A stretch of DNA of 18,748 nucleotides, taken from the NCBI GenBank assembly GCA_040880545.1, contig JBBDIE010000134.1, positions 1-18,748 of the forward strand, written 5' to 3'. Position 1 is the stretch's first letter. Every line of letters starts with the position of its first letter. The translations under genes were made by a program, and so were the position numbers. Under the pieces are notes generated by a model, which had not been told where the DNA came from, made no database searches, and saw only the letters and a list, made by a program, of their open reading frames with translations. Shown here piece by piece: positions 1 to 7,180 of the stretch. The DNA comes from M55B112 sp040880545 (lineage in GTDB: Bacteria; Bacteroidota; Bacteroidia; Bacteroidales; GCA-2748055).

Positions 1-122
1 GTCGGGCAATTGCTCATTTACGCAATTAAACTCCTCATTTTCAGACTTCACAACCAAAAAACTGAAAGTTTTGAGCTCATGACTGCAGGGAATAACCCTT
101 GAAAATGGAGTATTCTTACTAG

Positions 123-305
123 CCACTGGCAAAAAGACTTAGTTTTCTTTCAAGCAAAAAAAAATCTACCGCGGTGGTAATTCCGGTTAATGGTGTTGAG
201 AAATCTACTTTTTCACATAATTTATTTCCAGATTTACAAATTATTAAACATTACGAATGCTATAGCAGGCAGCGCTTACAGGGCATGGCGGATTATCCCG
301 TGTAA
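123..305 (+). pseudogene. Possible remnant of a P-loop kinase-like gene
   Basis: An open frame runs from just after a TAG at 120-122 to a TAA at 303-305 and has no usable start codon near its beginning. Its middle reads like the start of an AAA_33/zeta-toxin/polynucleotide-kinase type ATPase: a hydrophobic strand (AVVIP, about 171-185) leads into NGVEKST (189-209), which resembles a Walker A loop GxGKST with the last glycine replaced by glutamate, then FSHNLFPDLQII and a short arginine-containing segment ending RLQG. In intact relatives this region continues for another 100 or more residues; here it stops. I infer a decayed fragment. Chance similarity of a short AT-rich frame is a real alternative. 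Confidence 0.25.
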
Positions 306-312
306 AAAAAGA

Positions 313-341
313 TTTGGCTAATTCAAATTTTTCTGTATAAT
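313..341 (+). promoter_or_regulatory. Candidate promoter for the GNAT gene
   Basis: TTTG at 313-316 is followed after exactly 19 bases by TATAAT (336-341). The -33 element and spacing fit the Bacteroidota housekeeping promoter, but the -7 element matches TAnnTTTG only partly and looks more like a classical -10 box. The predicted transcript start would lie about 20-25 bases before the ATG at 371. Confidence 0.35.
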
Positions 342-370
342 GTAGGTAGTTACAAACCAAATTTTATGAT

Positions 371-820
371 ATGACAGAGACAAAAGTGTTTCATGAAACA
401 GCCAAACCAGATAAAGAAACCAAGAACCAGATAATCGACTTCCTCTTCAAACACCTGGAGCAGTTTGGTGATCCCTGGGAACATATTGAAAAGGCAGTTG
501 ACTATGCTTTGAAAGAGTACCAGTCATTTGGAGGATTCGTACTCGTATCTTATGAAGGTGCTGACATTTCAGGTGTGGTAGTTGTGAACCAAACCGGGAT
601 GCAGGGCTATATTCCTGAAAACATACTGGTATATATAGCCACACACAACGAGATGCGTGGCCGTGGTATAGGAAAACACCTGATGAAAGAGGCGATCAAA
701 CAAGCCAAAGGCGATATTGCCCTTCATGTAGAGCCAGAAAATCCTGCCGGATTTCTCTATGAAAAAGTCGGATTTACAAGTAAATACAAAGAGATGCGTT
801 ACAAAAGAACGGATCAATAA
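371..820 (+). CDS. GNAT family N-acetyltransferase
   Basis: A 149-residue protein of the GCN5-related N-acetyltransferase superfamily, which moves an acetyl group from acetyl-CoA to an amine. The acetyl-CoA pyrophosphate-binding signature is clear at residues 96-103 (RGRGIGKH, matching R/QxxGxG/A), followed by the helix KHLMKEAIKQA. Near the C-terminus NPAGFLYEKVGF (124-135) is the usual GNAT motif B. The length is normal for a single-domain GNAT and no signal peptide is present, so it is cytoplasmic. The ATG at 371 gives a full N-terminal domain. The substrate cannot be read from sequence. The next gene starts 76 bases downstream on the same strand, so co-transcription is possible but not evident. 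Confidence 0.9.
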   Translation: MTETKVFHETAKPDKETKNQIIDFLFKHLEQFGDPWEHIEKAVDYALKEYQSFGGFVLVSYEGADISGVVVVNQTGMQGYIPENILVYIATHNEMRGRGIGKHLMKEAIKQAKGDIALHVEPENPAGFLYEKVGFTSKYKEMRYKRTDQ

Positions 821-896
821 TTCCCTTCAACACAGAAATAAGTGGTATATTTAATGATCTAACCAATACCGGCTATTGTAGGTCCGGTCCATTGTA

Positions 897-1967
897 ATGG
901 CATATATAGAATTAGATATCAAGAAGTTAAAAGCAAACTTCAATTACCTTGACAAGTTATTTAAGAAAAATAATATCCAGTTTTCGGTAGTCACGAAGTT
1001 GCTTTGTGGAAATAAAATTTTTCTCTCTGAATTATTAAAACTGGATATTAACCAGGTGTGCGACTCCAGGGTCTCAAATTTACGGACCATCAAGTCCATT
1101 CGTCCCGATATTGAAACAATTTACATCAAGCCCCCGGCAAAGAGGGCATTGAAAAGTGTTGTTCAATATGCCGATATCAGCGTAAATACGGAAATCAATA
1201 CCATCAAGCTCCTTTCGGAGGAGGCACAGCGGCAGAACAAGAAACATAAAATACTGATCATGATTGAGTTAGGTGAACTCAGGGAAGGAATCATGGGAGA
1301 GGTTTTCATGGCATTTTATGAAGATGTTTTCAGGCTGAAGAATATTGAAGTGGTGGGGATCGGCACCAACCTGACCTGCCTGTATGGAGTGCTTCCCAAT
1401 CACGATAAACTGATACAATTGAGCCTGTATGAGCAGTTGGTGGAAGCTAAATTCAGCAGGCATATTCCTTATGTATCGGGGGGCTCTTCGGTCACTATTC
1501 CTCTTATATTTCAGAAATTACTCCCGGCCGGTATTAACCATTTCAGGGTGGGAGAGACGCTTTTCCTGGGAACCGACCTGTATAATGACACTACCATTGA
1601 CAAAATGAATTCCGACGTTTTCAAACTCTATTCGGAGATTATTGAATTAAGTGAAAAACCGCAGGTTCCCATAGGTGAAATGGGACATAACGTGGAGGGA
1701 ACCACTTTTGAATTCGATGAAAAACTGAAAGGTGAGAAGTCATTCAGGGCCATTGTGGATATCGGGTTGTTGGATGTGGAGGAAAGTCACATTGAACCGA
1801 TAGATCCTGATATCAGCATTGTGGGCGCCAGCTCGGATATGTTTGTAATTGATCTGGGAGACAATGATAAAAACTACCAAGTAGGTGATCTGTTGGAATT
1901 TAAGATGGATTATATGGGAGTTTTACGCACGATAAATTCAAAATATATCGATAAACGAGTGAAGTGA
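897..1967 (+). CDS. Alanine/ornithine racemase family PLP-dependent enzyme
   Basis: This 356-residue cytoplasmic protein belongs to the PLP fold-type III racemase family that includes ornithine racemase (Orr) and YhfX-like proteins. The Schiff-base lysine is K34 in VVTKLLCGN. Other family marks are GIGTNLTC (about 155-162), GGSS near 197, the FRVGET loop after the barrel, PIGEMGHNVEG and, near the C-terminus, IVGASSDMFVIDLGD; the last resembles the GASSDH signature of the family, with methionine in the histidine position. The family removes or inverts the alpha-carbon stereochemistry of an amino acid; which amino acid is unknown here. Its stop codon overlaps the start of the DUF1697 gene by one base, so the two are probably translated together. 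It is distinct from the alanine racemase homologue at 13614-14777. Confidence 0.85.
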   Translation: MAYIELDIKKLKANFNYLDKLFKKNNIQFSVVTKLLCGNKIFLSELLKLDINQVCDSRVSNLRTIKSIRPDIETIYIKPPAKRALKSVVQYADISVNTEINTIKLLSEEAQRQNKKHKILIMIELGELREGIMGEVFMAFYEDVFRLKNIEVVGIGTNLTCLYGVLPNHDKLIQLSLYEQLVEAKFSRHIPYVSGGSSVTIPLIFQKLLPAGINHFRVGETLFLGTDLYNDTTIDKMNSDVFKLYSEIIELSEKPQVPIGEMGHNVEGTTFEFDEKLKGEKSFRAIVDIGLLDVEESHIEPIDPDISIVGASSDMFVIDLGDNDKNYQVGDLLEFKMDYMGVLRTINSKYIDKRVK

Positions 1968-2503
1968 TGAAGCGATATGTTGCTTTACTTCGGGGAATCA
2001 ATGTGGGTGGATTTCATAAGCTGCCCATGGTTGAACTCCGTAATGAATTTGCCTCCCTGGGATATAAAAATATCGTCACTCTGCTTAATACAGGGAATGT
2101 TTTGTTGGATGGGCCGGACAGCCGGGTACATGTGCTGGAACAAGATATTTCCACCCACCTGGAACGGAAGTTCGGTTTCCATATACCCGTCATGTTGCGT
2201 ACAAAAGAGGAATTTCTCAGGTGCTACCGGCTGAACCCTTATCACGCAATGGAGGAGACCAGTAATATCAAGCTGTATGTATCGTTCCTGCATGAGAAAC
2301 AAGCCGGGGAGATTACCCTGCCATGGAAGTCAGATGATCAGGCATTAGAAATTTTGTCGTTTACCGGTTGGGAAGTATATAGCACAGTTGACTTGGGGGT
2401 AACCAAAACCGTAAAGGCCATGGCCATCCTTGAGCAGCTATTCGGAAAGGGGATCACTACAAGGAACTGGAACAGTGTCAAACGTATAGCTGAAAAGTTA
2501 TAA
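1967..2503 (+). CDS. DUF1697 domain-containing protein
   Basis: A 178-residue protein starting MKRYVALLRGINVGG, which is the highly characteristic N-terminus of the DUF1697 family; the LNTGNVLL segment and the C-terminal NWNSVKRIAEKL also fit (family members usually end with a similar TRNWNTV-type helix). The family has no established biochemical function. A GTG immediately before the ATG (1964) could also start translation, but the ATG at 1967 gives the usual family N-terminus and overlaps the preceding TGA by one base. No signal peptide or membrane segment is seen. The sulfatase gene begins 12 bases after its stop, so all three genes 897-3958 appear to form one transcription unit. Confidence 0.88.
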   Translation: MKRYVALLRGINVGGFHKLPMVELRNEFASLGYKNIVTLLNTGNVLLDGPDSRVHVLEQDISTHLERKFGFHIPVMLRTKEEFLRCYRLNPYHAMEETSNIKLYVSFLHEKQAGEITLPWKSDDQALEILSFTGWEVYSTVDLGVTKTVKAMAILEQLFGKGITTRNWNSVKRIAEKL

Positions 2504-2515
2504 AATAGTATAATT

Positions 2516-3958
2516 ATGAAATTCACATTCAAAACCATGGCAGGATTGTTTATCATAACTTCTCTGGTATTAGTCAGCTGTAATCAATCCGGCTCTACCG
2601 GTCAGTCGGAAACGCCTAATATTGTTCTTATTTACCTGGATGATATGGGTTACGGTGATCTTGGTTTAACCGGAACAACGGGTCATACAACCCCTAACAT
2701 CGATAAACTGGCGGTTAATGGTATGTTCTTTACACATTACTACTCCCCCCAGGCAGTATGCAGCGCTTCACGTGCGGGGCTTCTTACCGGCTGCTATCCA
2801 AACCGTGTCGGTATCCCCATGGCCCTGAACCACAGGGCAACTACCGGAATTTCTGATGATGAAGAGACAATTGCCGAAGTATTAAAAAAGCGAGGCTACA
2901 CAACTGCCATCTTTGGTAAATGGCATCTGGGTCACCACCCACAGTTTCTTCCCATGCGTCATGGGTTCGATGAGTTTAGCGGGATCCCTTATTCCAACGA
3001 TATGTGGCCCTATCATCCAACCGGGACCTACCCTGAACTGCCCCTTTTTGAAAACGATTCTATCATTAATCCGGCATTGACACCGGAGGATCAGGCAAGG
3101 TTCACAGCTGAGTTTACAAAGCGTACCATTGATTTTATCAAGCGAAACCAGGACAGGCCTTTTTTTGTCTATCTGCCTCACCCAATGCCCCATGTTCCCA
3201 TATTCGCTTCTGAAAAATTCAGGGGGAAATCCGATCAGGGATTGTATGGTGACGTTTTAATGGAGATTGACTGGAGTGTGGGAGAGATCATAAAAACGCT
3301 TGAGGAGACCGGACTTATCGATAATACGCTGGTAATCTTTACCTCCGACAACGGCCCATGGCTTAATTACGGCAACCACGCAGGCAGTACTGCCGGATTT
3401 CGGGAAGGCAAGGGCACCACTTTTGAGGGTGGACAGCGTGTTCCGTGTCTGATGATGTGGAAAGGAGTTATTCCTGAAGGAATCGTCTGTAATAACCTGG
3501 TTGCAGGTATCGATATCCTCCCGACACTTGCAGAGATAACCGGTGCACAACTCTCCGGAAACAAAATCGACGGCGTTAGCATACTTCCTCTTCTCAGAGG
3601 TGAAGAAGGAGCCAATCCCCGTGAAACTTTTTACTATTATTACCGACTTAACAACCTTGAAGCGGTGAGACATGGTGACTGGAAACTTGTATTCGATCAT
3701 CCTGGCCGCACTTATGAAGGGTTTCAGCCGGGTATGGACGGCATGCCCGGAGAAGTAAACAATAACTATCCGGTGAAAAGCGGCCTGTACAACCTTCGGC
3801 GCGACCCGGGGGAACGCTATGATGTCACGGATTCATACCCTGACATCGTGGAGGAATTGGAAAATTTAGCCGGGAGAGCACGCGAAGACATGGGCGATGA
3901 TCTAACAGGGAACCCTGGCAGAAACAGGAGAGATCCCGGCCGTATCCTGCCCATCTGA
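2516..3958 (+). CDS. Lipoprotein sulfatase (formylglycine-dependent, S1 family)
   Basis: A 480-residue type I sulfatase. The first 22 residues are a lipoprotein signal peptide ending in a lipobox (LVSC, C22), so the enzyme is probably anchored in the periplasm or outer membrane. The alkaline-phosphatase fold motifs appear in order: metal-binding DD at 42-43, the formylglycine site CSASR at 82-86 (followed by GLLTG), GKWHLG at 134-139, HPMPH at 222-226, and TSDNG at 276-280. C82 must be oxidised to formylglycine by a maturase; none is encoded in the window. The C-terminal GLYNLRRDPGERYDV is typical. The family hydrolyses sulfate esters, often on algal or host glycans, but the substrate is not readable. 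No SusC/SusD or glycoside hydrolase gene lies nearby, unlike sulfatases inside polysaccharide loci. Confidence 0.93.
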   Translation: MKFTFKTMAGLFIITSLVLVSCNQSGSTGQSETPNIVLIYLDDMGYGDLGLTGTTGHTTPNIDKLAVNGMFFTHYYSPQAVCSASRAGLLTGCYPNRVGIPMALNHRATTGISDDEETIAEVLKKRGYTTAIFGKWHLGHHPQFLPMRHGFDEFSGIPYSNDMWPYHPTGTYPELPLFENDSIINPALTPEDQARFTAEFTKRTIDFIKRNQDRPFFVYLPHPMPHVPIFASEKFRGKSDQGLYGDVLMEIDWSVGEIIKTLEETGLIDNTLVIFTSDNGPWLNYGNHAGSTAGFREGKGTTFEGGQRVPCLMMWKGVIPEGIVCNNLVAGIDILPTLAEITGAQLSGNKIDGVSILPLLRGEEGANPRETFYYYYRLNNLEAVRHGDWKLVFDHPGRTYEGFQPGMDGMPGEVNNNYPVKSGLYNLRRDPGERYDVTDSYPDIVEELENLAGRAREDMGDDLTGNPGRNRRDPGRILPI

Positions 3959-3995
3959 GATTTAGCCGGGATTTATGAGACAGGCAGGCTCAAAA

Positions 3996-5042
3996 TTATT
4001 TCTGAATTGACTTATTGTATTCATCCGAGGGAAGTGATCTGCTGTATGTATTTGCCTCATTATATTCACCAATAAAAATATCTTTCGGTTTCCGGAACCT
4101 GTTCATTAAAGGAAATAGTTTAAATTTTGTGAACAGGTTCATCAGTACAACACTCTGTTCCGGGTATCTGTACGTGTGCAAAAGATGCTCGTTTTCATAT
4201 AATGTCCTGTCTCTCAAGGTGTAGGGAACCATGAACTCCAAAGTGTCTTCCGGATCATGGTACAAGATATTGATTCCGTTCCACCAGCCATTCCTGGATT
4301 TTTCCTGCTCCGCTTTCGTCATGTTCATTGGGTGTGCCTTTGTATATGACTGATATAGGAGCTTAAAAGCCGGATTGGTCACCAGAAAATCTCTGTTGGC
4401 TTGTCTGACATGCCTGTAGTTTGAATCATCAACAATAATAACGGCATTTGGAGTGAGGTAAGGCTTTATTAACTGAAGACACATAAGCTGACTCCTGTAA
4501 TCATGTGGACCATCTACAAAGTATATGCCCACTTTTTTGTCACCAAGGTGGGTGGATAAATTTTCCAGCGCATCTTCATAATCTGCATTGATCAGATGAA
4601 CATTAGAGATATTCAATTTTGACAACCTGTCGTATATTATTTTCTCATTTTTCTTTTCCGGGTCGAAATATGCGAAATTATCAATTCCGTAAAAATGATT
4701 ACCAGGCGAGACCATCGCACTGGAGAGCAGGGTTAATCCCTGGAAAACACCCACTTCCAGGTAACAGGTTTTTTTGTCCAGCAGTTTTTCACTCATTCGT
4801 TGCAGCAGCCCCATTAATTTAAAGTCGGAATAGCCTGTTAAGATCTCAGGTTTTTCATCCAGCAGGCCTTCCGACTTTGCCTCCTCAATACAATCAACGA
4901 TGATACCCAGCCTTTCATTCGACTTGCCACCCGATTTTGCTTGTTGAATACAATTCAGAACCACGTCAAGCTTTTCATCAGGGTTACTGCCAGTTTGTAC
5001 TTCTTCAATATAATCCCGTATGTACTTCAACTTTTTATCCAT
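3996..5042 (-). CDS. Class I SAM-dependent methyltransferase with N-terminal repeats
   Basis: A 348-residue protein. Residues about 93-215 form a class I methyltransferase domain of the Methyltransf_24 type: LEVGVFQG at 95-102 is the SAM-binding glycine loop, D121 ends the second strand, and VDGPHDY (176-182) and VIIVDD mark the later strands. The acceptor is unknown; relatives include methyltransferases near surface glycan and secondary-metabolite genes. The first 65 residues consist of three copies of a 20-residue unit (I12/I32/I52 and E23/E43/E63 align exactly), which is not part of the methyltransferase fold. The C-terminal 130 residues contain no motif I recognise. The gene converges with the sulfatase gene and has no partner on its strand. 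Confidence 0.82.
   Translation of the reverse strand: MDKKLKYIRDYIEEVQTGSNPDEKLDVVLNCIQQAKSGGKSNERLGIIVDCIEEAKSEGLLDEKPEILTGYSDFKLMGLLQRMSEKLLDKKTCYLEVGVFQGLTLLSSAMVSPGNHFYGIDNFAYFDPEKKNEKIIYDRLSKLNISNVHLINADYEDALENLSTHLGDKKVGIYFVDGPHDYRSQLMCLQLIKPYLTPNAVIIVDDSNYRHVRQANRDFLVTNPAFKLLYQSYTKAHPMNMTKAEQEKSRNGWWNGINILYHDPEDTLEFMVPYTLRDRTLYENEHLLHTYRYPEQSVVLMNLFTKFKLFPLMNRFRKPKDIFIGEYNEANTYSRSLPSDEYNKSIQK
4861..5042 (-). repeat. Three 60-bp tandem repeats inside the methyltransferase gene
   Basis: The start of the methyltransferase gene is built from three head-to-tail units of exactly 60 bases. Conserved bases include a block reading TTGAATACAA or close variants on the + strand (about 4886, 4946 and 5006) and CTTTTCATC-like blocks 60 bases apart. 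In protein the unit is roughly I-x-x-x-I-E-E-A-K-S-x-x-x-x-x-E-K-L-x-x, a short amphipathic helix with a polar turn. The copies have diverged at many positions, so this is an old duplication or one under selection, not a recent slippage. Confidence 0.8.
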
Positions 5043-5162
5043 TGTAAATTCTTATTTATGAGGTTCTCAACTAATATTTCATGGACGAACCTGAACTTTT
5101 TGACAAGATAAAAAAACACAACCTGATTGCATCCGGTACGGCTCCTTTATTGGTTATTTGTT

Positions 5163-5202
5163 AATAAAAAACCCCTCAGAGATATAATTCTCCAAGGGGT
5201 TT
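5163..5202 (-). terminator. Rho-independent terminator of tRNA-Lys
   Basis: On the minus strand, just after the tRNA 3' end, AAACCCCT pairs with AGGGGTTT (5195-5202 with 5169-5176), and an inner stem of GAGA/TCTC extends it around an ATTATA loop. The stem runs directly into a T tract, read from the A run at 5166-5171. This is a textbook intrinsic terminator oriented for the tRNA transcript. Confidence 0.85.
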
Positions 5203-5203
5203 G

Positions 5204-5279
5204 TGGTGATTCAGCTGAGGCTCGAACTCAGGACCCCATCCTTAAAAGGGATGTGCTCTACCAACTGAGCTACTGAATC
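5204..5279 (-). tRNA. tRNA-Lys(UUU)
   Basis: The reverse complement folds into a complete 76-base cloverleaf. The acceptor stem is GATTCAG paired with CTGAATC, then discriminator A and an encoded CCA (5204-5206). The D arm is GCTC/GAGC, the anticodon stem CATCC/GGATG encloses loop CTTTTAA with anticodon TTT (window positions 5244-5246), and the T arm CTGAG/CTCAG carries TTCGAGC. T8, A14, G18-G19, T54-T55-C56 and A58 are all in place. It therefore reads AAA and AAG lysine codons. It stands alone between a clear promoter and a clear terminator. Confidence 0.97.
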
Positions 5280-5307
5280 ATCCATTCTTGCTTTCATTAA
5301 GCGGTGG

Positions 5308-5338
5308 CAAAGATAAACAGTTAAAATCTATTATCAAA
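5308..5338 (-). promoter_or_regulatory. Bacteroidota-type promoter of tRNA-Lys
   Basis: Reading the minus strand, TTTG (5335-5338) is followed by exactly 19 bases and then TATCTTTG (5308-5315), a perfect match to the phylum's -33 TTTG / -7 TAnnTTTG pattern. Transcription would start near 5300, about 20 bases before the mature tRNA 5' end. Confidence 0.8.
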
Positions 5339-5449
5339 AATTATCTGTGCGAAAAAATAAATTCACTTTTTAATGAAAATGTAAGATGTTGAATTTGTGT
5401 AAAGTAACCCAATAATATTTATTGATATTTACCATTTTTTAATGATTTC

Positions 5450-5477
5450 TGTAATAAAATTCCGGACTGTTCGTCTC
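5450..5477 (+). promoter_or_regulatory. Candidate ECF sigma promoter of the DUF4252 operon
   Basis: TGTAAT (5450-5455) and CGTCTC (5472-5477) are separated by 16 bases. This resembles the bipartite AAC/CGTC-type promoters recognised by many ECF sigma factors, and lies about 57 bases before the first DUF4252 start codon. No TAnnTTTG housekeeping element is evident here. I infer autoregulation by the sigma factor encoded two genes down; a single instance is weak evidence. Confidence 0.4.
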
Positions 5478-5533
5478 CCCTTTAGAAAACATAAAACAGA
5501 ATTATTAATTCAACAAATTTTAAATTACAGATC

Positions 5534-6055
5534 ATGAAAAAATTAGCCGTTTTAGTTACAATGATGCTTGTTCCTCTGTTTGCTATGGCACAGACTGCCA
5601 GCATCGACAAATTAATCTCTAAATACGGGGGGCAGGAGGGCGTCACTGTGGTGAATATTTCTCCTGAGCTTTTCCAGATTATGTCAGCCCTGGATATAAA
5701 GGAAGTGAAAAATGCCGACGTTCCCTTCGATAAATTATCGGCAGTAAAAATACTGGTTGTTGAAAATGCAGAGGTACTGAAGGGTGCCAATTTTTACAAA
5801 GAGGTGACTGCAGGCTTGAATACAAGCGATTTCGCCGAAGTTCTTTCCGTAAAAGATGGTGCGGAAGATGTAAGAATGTGGATGAAGGCTGAAGGTAAGC
5901 AGATCAGGGAATTTCTTCTGGTGGTTTCATCACCGGACGAAGGAGTGGTTATTTACATCAGTGGAGATTTTAACATGAATGATATAGAAGGACTTGCACA
6001 ATCATTCGGTGGTCTTGAGCATTTGAAGGGATTAGAAAATATGGAAATTAATTAA
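5534..6055 (+). CDS. DUF4252 domain-containing secreted protein (copy 1)
   Basis: A 173-residue protein with a cleavable signal peptide (MKKLAVLVTMMLVPLFAMAQ, cleavage likely after AMA or AQ), so it is exported. The mature part matches DUF4252: DKLISKYGGQEGVTVVNIS near the N-terminus, a central region on protein-specific loops, IREFLLVVS at about 127-135, and a hydrophobic VVIYISGDFN strand before a final helix. DUF4252 proteins are found mainly in Bacteroidota, often beside ECF sigma factors; their function is not established. It is the first gene of a four-gene operon, 28 bases before the sigma factor, and is a paralogue of the fourth gene. A sensor or effector of the sigma system is a reasonable guess only. 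Confidence 0.85.
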   Translation: MKKLAVLVTMMLVPLFAMAQTASIDKLISKYGGQEGVTVVNISPELFQIMSALDIKEVKNADVPFDKLSAVKILVVENAEVLKGANFYKEVTAGLNTSDFAEVLSVKDGAEDVRMWMKAEGKQIREFLLVVSSPDEGVVIYISGDFNMNDIEGLAQSFGGLEHLKGLENMEIN

Positions 6056-6083
6056 CTTAGGGTTTTCATAGCTTTAATTCCGG

Positions 6084-6599
6084 ATGAAGTCCTCAGAATT
6101 TAAATTATTGGTTTTGCCTTTCAGCTCCCGGTTATACATGCTGGCCTTTCGCCTGCTTGGTAACCGGGAGGAGGCTGAGGATGTGGTTCAGGAAGTTTAC
6201 ATGAAGCTTTGGAAAATGCGAGAAGACCTGGGGAAGTACAATAGTTTGGAAGCATTGAGCGTACGGATAACAAGAAACCTCTGTCTGGATCTGTTGCGAA
6301 GAAGAAGAACCACCAGGGTGATTTACGAACAAGAGGAGCCAGAAAACAAGGTAGACAATAACGATCCGGCCGAGTTGATGCTGAAAAAAGAGCGGGCAGA
6401 GGTACTGAACAAACTGATCAATCAGTTACCGGAACCGCAACGGTCACTGATTCATTTCAGGCATATAGAGGGTAAAGAATACAGTGAGATTGAAGAATTA
6501 ATGAATATGAATGAGAACGCGATCAGGGTCAGTATCTCACGAGCAAGGAAACAATTAAAGGAAATGTTGCAAAAACAATACGCATCATGGACAAATTAA
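6084..6599 (+). CDS. ECF (sigma-70 family) RNA polymerase sigma factor
   Basis: A 171-residue group 4 sigma factor. Sigma region 2 covers about residues 8-75, including the core-binding NREEAEDVVQEVYMKLW segment and a -10 recognition helix with the basic run LLRRRRTTR. Region 4 covers about 112-165: LNKLINQLPEPQRSLIHFRHIEGKEYSEIEELM with the recognition helix NENAIRVSISRARKQLKEML. It directs core RNA polymerase to a specific regulon. The anti-sigma-like gene overlaps its end by 13 bases, the usual coupled arrangement, suggesting balanced synthesis. No extra C-terminal domain is present. Confidence 0.95.
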   Translation: MKSSEFKLLVLPFSSRLYMLAFRLLGNREEAEDVVQEVYMKLWKMREDLGKYNSLEALSVRITRNLCLDLLRRRRTTRVIYEQEEPENKVDNNDPAELMLKKERAEVLNKLINQLPEPQRSLIHFRHIEGKEYSEIEELMNMNENAIRVSISRARKQLKEMLQKQYASWTN

Positions 6600-7156
6600 A
6601 ACATATCAGGGAACTCCTTCGAAAGTTTTATGAAGGAGAAACCAGCGTGGCGGAGGAGCAGGAACTGGAGGCTTTCTTTAACAATGAAAAAAAGCTGCCG
6701 GAAGAGTTTACTGCCGACAGGGAGTTCTTCAGATCATTAGCCATACTGCATCAGCCGGTGGAGGTGCCGGGAGACCTGCACAGCAAGATCATATCCAACC
6801 TATCTTCTGAAGAGCGACGTGAACACCGGGTGAGGAGAATTAATATCTACTCATTTTCGGCTCTGGCTGCCGGATTACTCATTATTCTCTCTGTCTACCT
6901 TGGAATTATCAGGGAAGGGCAGCAAAATTCCATTACACAATATGCCATAGAAGATCCGGAGCAGGCCTATATTGAGGCAAGACGGGCCCTGGAATATGTT
7001 TCGCATAAATGGAACTCGGGAACCTCGGAGTTGGAGAATCTGAACCAGGTTCAGAAGACCATCAACAAAGTGAGTACAATCAACAAGTTATCCAGCGGTT
7101 CAAAAGAACTGATCCTGCTGGGGAACCTTGAAAAGGCCGATAATATTGAATTGTAA
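6587..7156 (+). CDS. Putative membrane anti-sigma factor
   Basis: A 189-residue protein with one predicted membrane span at about residues 86-108 (INIYSFSALAAGLLIILSVYLGII region). The N-terminal 85 residues are cytoplasmic, charged and helical (EGETSVAEEQELEAFF resembles the short N-terminal helix of Bacteroidota anti-sigma proteins); the C-terminal 80 residues would be periplasmic and helix-rich (EQAYIEARRALEYVSHKW). No zinc-binding HxxxCxxC anti-sigma motif is seen. Its place right after and overlapping the ECF sigma gene, plus the topology, argue that it holds the sigma factor at the membrane. This is inference from context; the sequence family itself I know only as hypothetical. Confidence 0.7.
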   Translation: MDKLKHIRELLRKFYEGETSVAEEQELEAFFNNEKKLPEEFTADREFFRSLAILHQPVEVPGDLHSKIISNLSSEERREHRVRRINIYSFSALAAGLLIILSVYLGIIREGQQNSITQYAIEDPEQAYIEARRALEYVSHKWNSGTSELENLNQVQKTINKVSTINKLSSGSKELILLGNLEKADNIEL

Positions 7157-7180
7157 CAGGAACCGTAACAATTAAATAAA

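Larger units (their letters stand above)
1..370. other. Intergenic leader region, no intact gene
   Basis: This stretch before the first intact gene contains no complete reading frame of useful length on either strand. It is AT-rich with several A and T runs. The only coding-like signal is an open frame at 123-305 (listed separately as a possible gene remnant) and a promoter-like element at 313-341 just before the acetyltransferase gene. No tRNA, terminator hairpin or repeat was recognised. The left end is cut by the window, so an upstream gene could end just outside. Confidence 0.6.
5043..5533. other. Intergenic region holding tRNA-Lys and promoters
   Basis: Apart from tRNA-Lys at 5204-5279, its terminator and promoter, and a candidate ECF promoter at 5450-5477, this 491-base region shows no coding potential. 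The segment 5320-5460 is strongly AT-rich. It separates the minus-strand methyltransferase and tRNA from the plus-strand sigma factor operon. Confidence 0.7.
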
